64,000 bases of DNA from Branchiostoma floridae (taxonomy: Eukaryota > Chordata > Leptocardii > Amphioxiformes > Branchiostomatidae). The stretch covers positions 4,277,787 to 4,341,786 of the forward strand of contig NC_049994.1 in assembly GCF_000003815.2 (NCBI RefSeq), given 5' to 3'. This document shows positions 61,016 to 64,000 of the stretch, piece after piece; position 1 is the first letter of the stretch; every line of letters begins with the position of its first letter. The position numbers and the translations under genes are program-made. The notes under the pieces are model-generated. The model searched no databases and had not been told where the DNA came from. It saw only the letters and a program-made list of their open reading frames with translations.

Positions 61016-63854
61016 GTAGCCTCCCCTTCCTACAGTCATCAATTATACTTCTTCACAATGTAAGCGCGCCAGCCAAAAGTCGTTAACGTTGTCACACTAG
61101 TAGATGACAGAAGGTCCGCTTCCACACAAAGGTTTTGGGGTGAAAGGCACCGGGTCCCGTTCCTTTGGGTCCAAGTGACCCCTACTCGCGGCAGGAGGCC
61201 CGGCGGTAATCAAGTTGAGGACCGGCCGACATTGTTGTAGGCCTGAACACCTGCTCACGCATTGGAGTAACAGTAGCACCACAATCGTGAACAAGATAAC
61301 TTGTTTTGTGTCACTTGGATGAATACGAATAGAAGTTGTTGAAACGGTTACTCTCAATGCGGGACAAGGACTTGGCTGAGGAGAAGAATTCGACAAACGC
61401 CAGTTCAAACGTTTCTTCTCTTACTATTACTATTGAAACGTTATACGCAACTATACTGGGCCAGTTTCTTCAAATTAGCGCCAATTTGACCAAGAAAAAG
61501 CCGTAGTAGTTCTTAATATGCCATGCAATCAAAAAATGTTGTTGCAAATTCAGCAAATACTATTGAGTTTTCTAATAATAAATCACATTATATCTATGAT
61601 CAGGGTACTTAAAGATGTGTAGTCTAATTTCAATGTCAATCGATATACGTCATTTTTCTTTTGTCAGGCTATTTTTGCTCTAGTCGATTGCGTAAAACAG
61701 CAATTATTTGAACGCAATAATTCCTTCTTTTGCAGATGTTAACATACTAGTAAATGGTTGTCTGAAACTACGAGCGTACAAAAGGACAATACATAATACA
61801 AAAAGAAAGCTGCAACGTTTCTGGTATTCCCTAATTCGTGACAAGCATTCTAACTGATTTTCTATTCAGTCCACGATAGTACTCCTGTACACTATGCAAA
61901 TACAGGACAAACCGACCATAACGTCACACATGGGACGGTGTCCGAGTGTTTTCGTACATGGTTGGACATATTCAGGTTTCGTATGAGTGGCGATAGCGGC
62001 TGAGGCAAATCAATACACAGTTTAATATACATTTAATACCGAGTTTATTTCTTAGCAATAGAACTAGCCACATTCACTCTTGCATAACTGCAAGTTTAGT
62101 ATTAGGCTCGTACCATGCGCTAAATATGAAGAACCTACTTTAATTCTACCTGCCCCCCCCCCCTCAAAAATTCACTTGATGCTTCATTGAACAATGAAAT
62201 AGAATACACAGAAATATTCAGCTATTTTTCTTTTGTGACAGCTATGTATGTTGGCATTAAGTCATAAACTTCAGAAGGATGGCTTCGGAATCGTCTTCTA
62301 AGTAACTAAAACATCTTACTCTTATAACTAGGTTATGAGTACCTGTTCGCTCATGGTTCAAGTTCTGCTCCGAAATGTAGTTCAACAAAGAACACACCTG
62401 CCTTTTAAGCAAGGCTTGAAAAATCCCGTAGATATATAATTACAGTGTAAACACTACATCCTCGTGGTATGCATGTGTACCTGCAACAAACGAGGCGACA
62501 ACACAAGTCATAAACACAAATAGAGCAGACCCAGTAACTGAATTGGGTGCGCCTTGGGCCAATGGCGCCGCCCGCTTGGGTTCCATTCACAAATAATGAA
62601 TCCCTAATTGGCAGAGCCCAACACAATACATACAATAGTAACCCTACCCAAGCTGAGCTCACCAACACTGAAGAGGGTATCTCCAATTTCCGTGCAGGTC
62701 TACAGTTCGTTCGCAGTACAGACGAACCGGTAGACTACGTCTAGGTGAACCTTTTAAGGTTTCCTTCGTGATTGTAGCCCTGTTCTTATGCCAGCAACCT
62801 GTATGTTTACCGCGAATGCCTGAGGGATGTTCTCTGGTATTTATATACACCTTGAACGGGTAGACCACAGAAGGTAAGACGTGCGGAATACAGCGACGAC
62901 GGATTTGGTTCGACTCCAAGGATTCTATGCAGTGACTGGGCAGAGATTTTGCTACCAGAACACACCTGTTTATGTTTCTTCAAGTTTGAAGGTACTACAA
63001 GTCGAGAGAAGCAATTCACCTGCGGTTTTTGTCTGTAAGGAGAGATAGAAGCAACCAGGACAAAGGTGTAACAGCTAGCCCACGGTCGCGCAGGTTTTCA
63101 ACTAGCAACCACACGTGCCTTGTGAGCCGAGAGTGTTCGAGCGCACCTCAAGGTTGGACCCGCAAGTGTGTTTTGGAGGACGTGAGCAAGTTTGCCTGGT
63201 CTGTCAAAACCTCGAAAGAGTGCCTCGACCCTTCAGAAAAGTTTGTTTCTCCAAAGATGAACGGACTCTGGAGTGGCTGCAGTTCAAACAATGTCGAGTA
63301 GGGAACTTACGTGTTGAGCTATATAGTCCCACCTGTGAAACGCCCAACGACAACAAACGCAGGTTTCTAACACCTTTTCCCTTCAAGTTTCCCTCTAGGA
63401 TATTTGTGGGGAGCAGTTTGCGGTGAGAAAGAATTGTGTGTGTACAACAGGTGGTCCCGACAGCCAACTTGACAAATTACTGAGGGATTATCGGAAGCAG
63501 ACTTCCACGACCTCCTGGCGACTGTGACCAAACATTTACGTCAGAGCGACAAATATCGTCTGAAAAAAAATGGTGGCCGCAACTCGAAGTGGGTGAACTA
63601 CGGCATACTGTGCGGGTGTAATATAACGTTTCTCCCTACAAGAAGTATACACTTCCGGATAAATTTGCGCGTATCTCTGACGACCACACGCACTATCAAC
63701 AGCTGGAAAGCATTTGGGGGTACTAAAGTGTGTGACAGATTGGAGTTTTCGAGTGGCTAGGCGACATGCGAAGAGCTTGGACACCAGCAGTGGTCGGTAG
63801 ATAAGCCATTCGGTGAAGTGCACTCTTGTTGACCGACCGCGATAGTGATCCAAC

Positions 63855-63897
63855 ATGGGCGCTCACAACGGTAAACACCACGATACAGAGAGTACAG
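63855..63897 (+). CDS. Possible first coding exon of an unidentified gene
   Basis: ATG in a good context (CCAACATGGG) opens MGAHNGKHHDTEST plus one base, followed by a donor-like GTACGT. The upstream 900 bases are GC-richer than the surroundings and promoter-like. Protein not recognised; continuation is outside the window. Confidence 0.3.
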
Positions 63898-64000
63898 GTA
63901 CGTCTAGCAAGGACACAATCTTTATTTAGGTCACTTTGCTGTTGTTTCCTCTTTTTCTGTAGCCATTTGTTTAACAGGTATGACCGTATCCAGGTGTTAG

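Larger units (their letters stand above)
57482..63854. other. STK11IP downstream region and intergenic, no confirmed gene
   Basis: Candidate plus-strand poly(A) signals are at 57940-57945 and 59792-59797 (CAATAAACG, with a T/GT-rich stretch at 59819-59840). Repeats at 58552-58820, 58969-59335, 60603-60670 and 60683-61015. A minus-strand open stretch (61408-61097) with a hydrophobic ILFTIVVLLLLQC segment has no ATG and no supporting exon. Confidence 0.5.

Noticed and set aside
61097-61408. Minus-strand ORF with a hydrophobic ILFTIVVLLLLQC segment, possible type II membrane protein
   Set aside because: Opens only from a TTG, has no partner exon with matching phase, and no family resemblance; could be an isolated exon but unsupported.
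62405-63467. Several 70-103-codon ORFs near the right end
   Set aside because: Non-ATG starts, opposing strands overlap each other, no domain; the region looks more like promoter or 5' flanking DNA.

Overview
This is a eukaryotic, gene-sparse, intron-rich window that I read as deuterostome animal DNA, most likely lancelet (Branchiostoma). The support is the gene content (a tandem 11-beta-hydroxysteroid-dehydrogenase-1-like family, a HIG1-domain gene, and an STK11IP/LIP1 gene with at least 25 short exons), the GT-AG introns, and very dense small transposons and foldback repeats with AAGGAGGT..ACCTCC-type palindromes. The species call is an inference. There are three assembly gaps (3099-3198, 13963-14105, 56125-56224).

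Layout. (1) 0.27-15.2 kb, minus strand: three tandem copies of one short-chain dehydrogenase/reductase gene related to HSD11B1/HSD11B1L. Copy 1 (266-3717) runs off the left edge and lacks its last exon. Copy 2 (5295-11368) is complete: six exons, 305 residues, intact catalytic tetrad. Copy 3 (12037-15158) keeps exons 1, 2, 5 and 6 but has lost exons 3 and 4, which hold part of the active site, so it is called a pseudogene. In copies 1 and 2 the splice acceptor plus the first half of exon 3 is tandemly repeated (88-base period). (2) 15.2-20.4 kb: no gene seen; a tRNA-like SINE, microsatellites and small inverted-repeat elements. (3) 20.4-23.7 kb, minus strand: a HIG1-domain mitochondrial inner-membrane protein (106 residues, three coding exons, the first only 16 coding bases). 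(4) 23.7-27.3 kb: intergenic, ending in a promoter-like stretch with CCAAT boxes, an ETS site and a short upstream ORF. (5) 27.3-56.3 kb, plus strand: STK11IP (LIP1), 25 coding exons resolved (1425 codons), last exon partly inside a gap. One 10-kb intron carries a roughly 9.3-kb structure bounded by near-identical inverted arms. (6) 56.3-64.0 kb: repeats, candidate poly(A) signals, and a possible first coding exon of another gene at 63855.

The three gene families are unrelated: steroid/retinoid-type reduction at the ER (HSD11B1-like), respiratory-complex support (HIG1), and LKB1/lysosome-linked signalling (STK11IP). No operon-like logic applies. The notable biology is repeat-driven remodelling: nested CAGGG-ended elements, TA-flanked MITEs close to splice sites, and duplicated splice acceptors.
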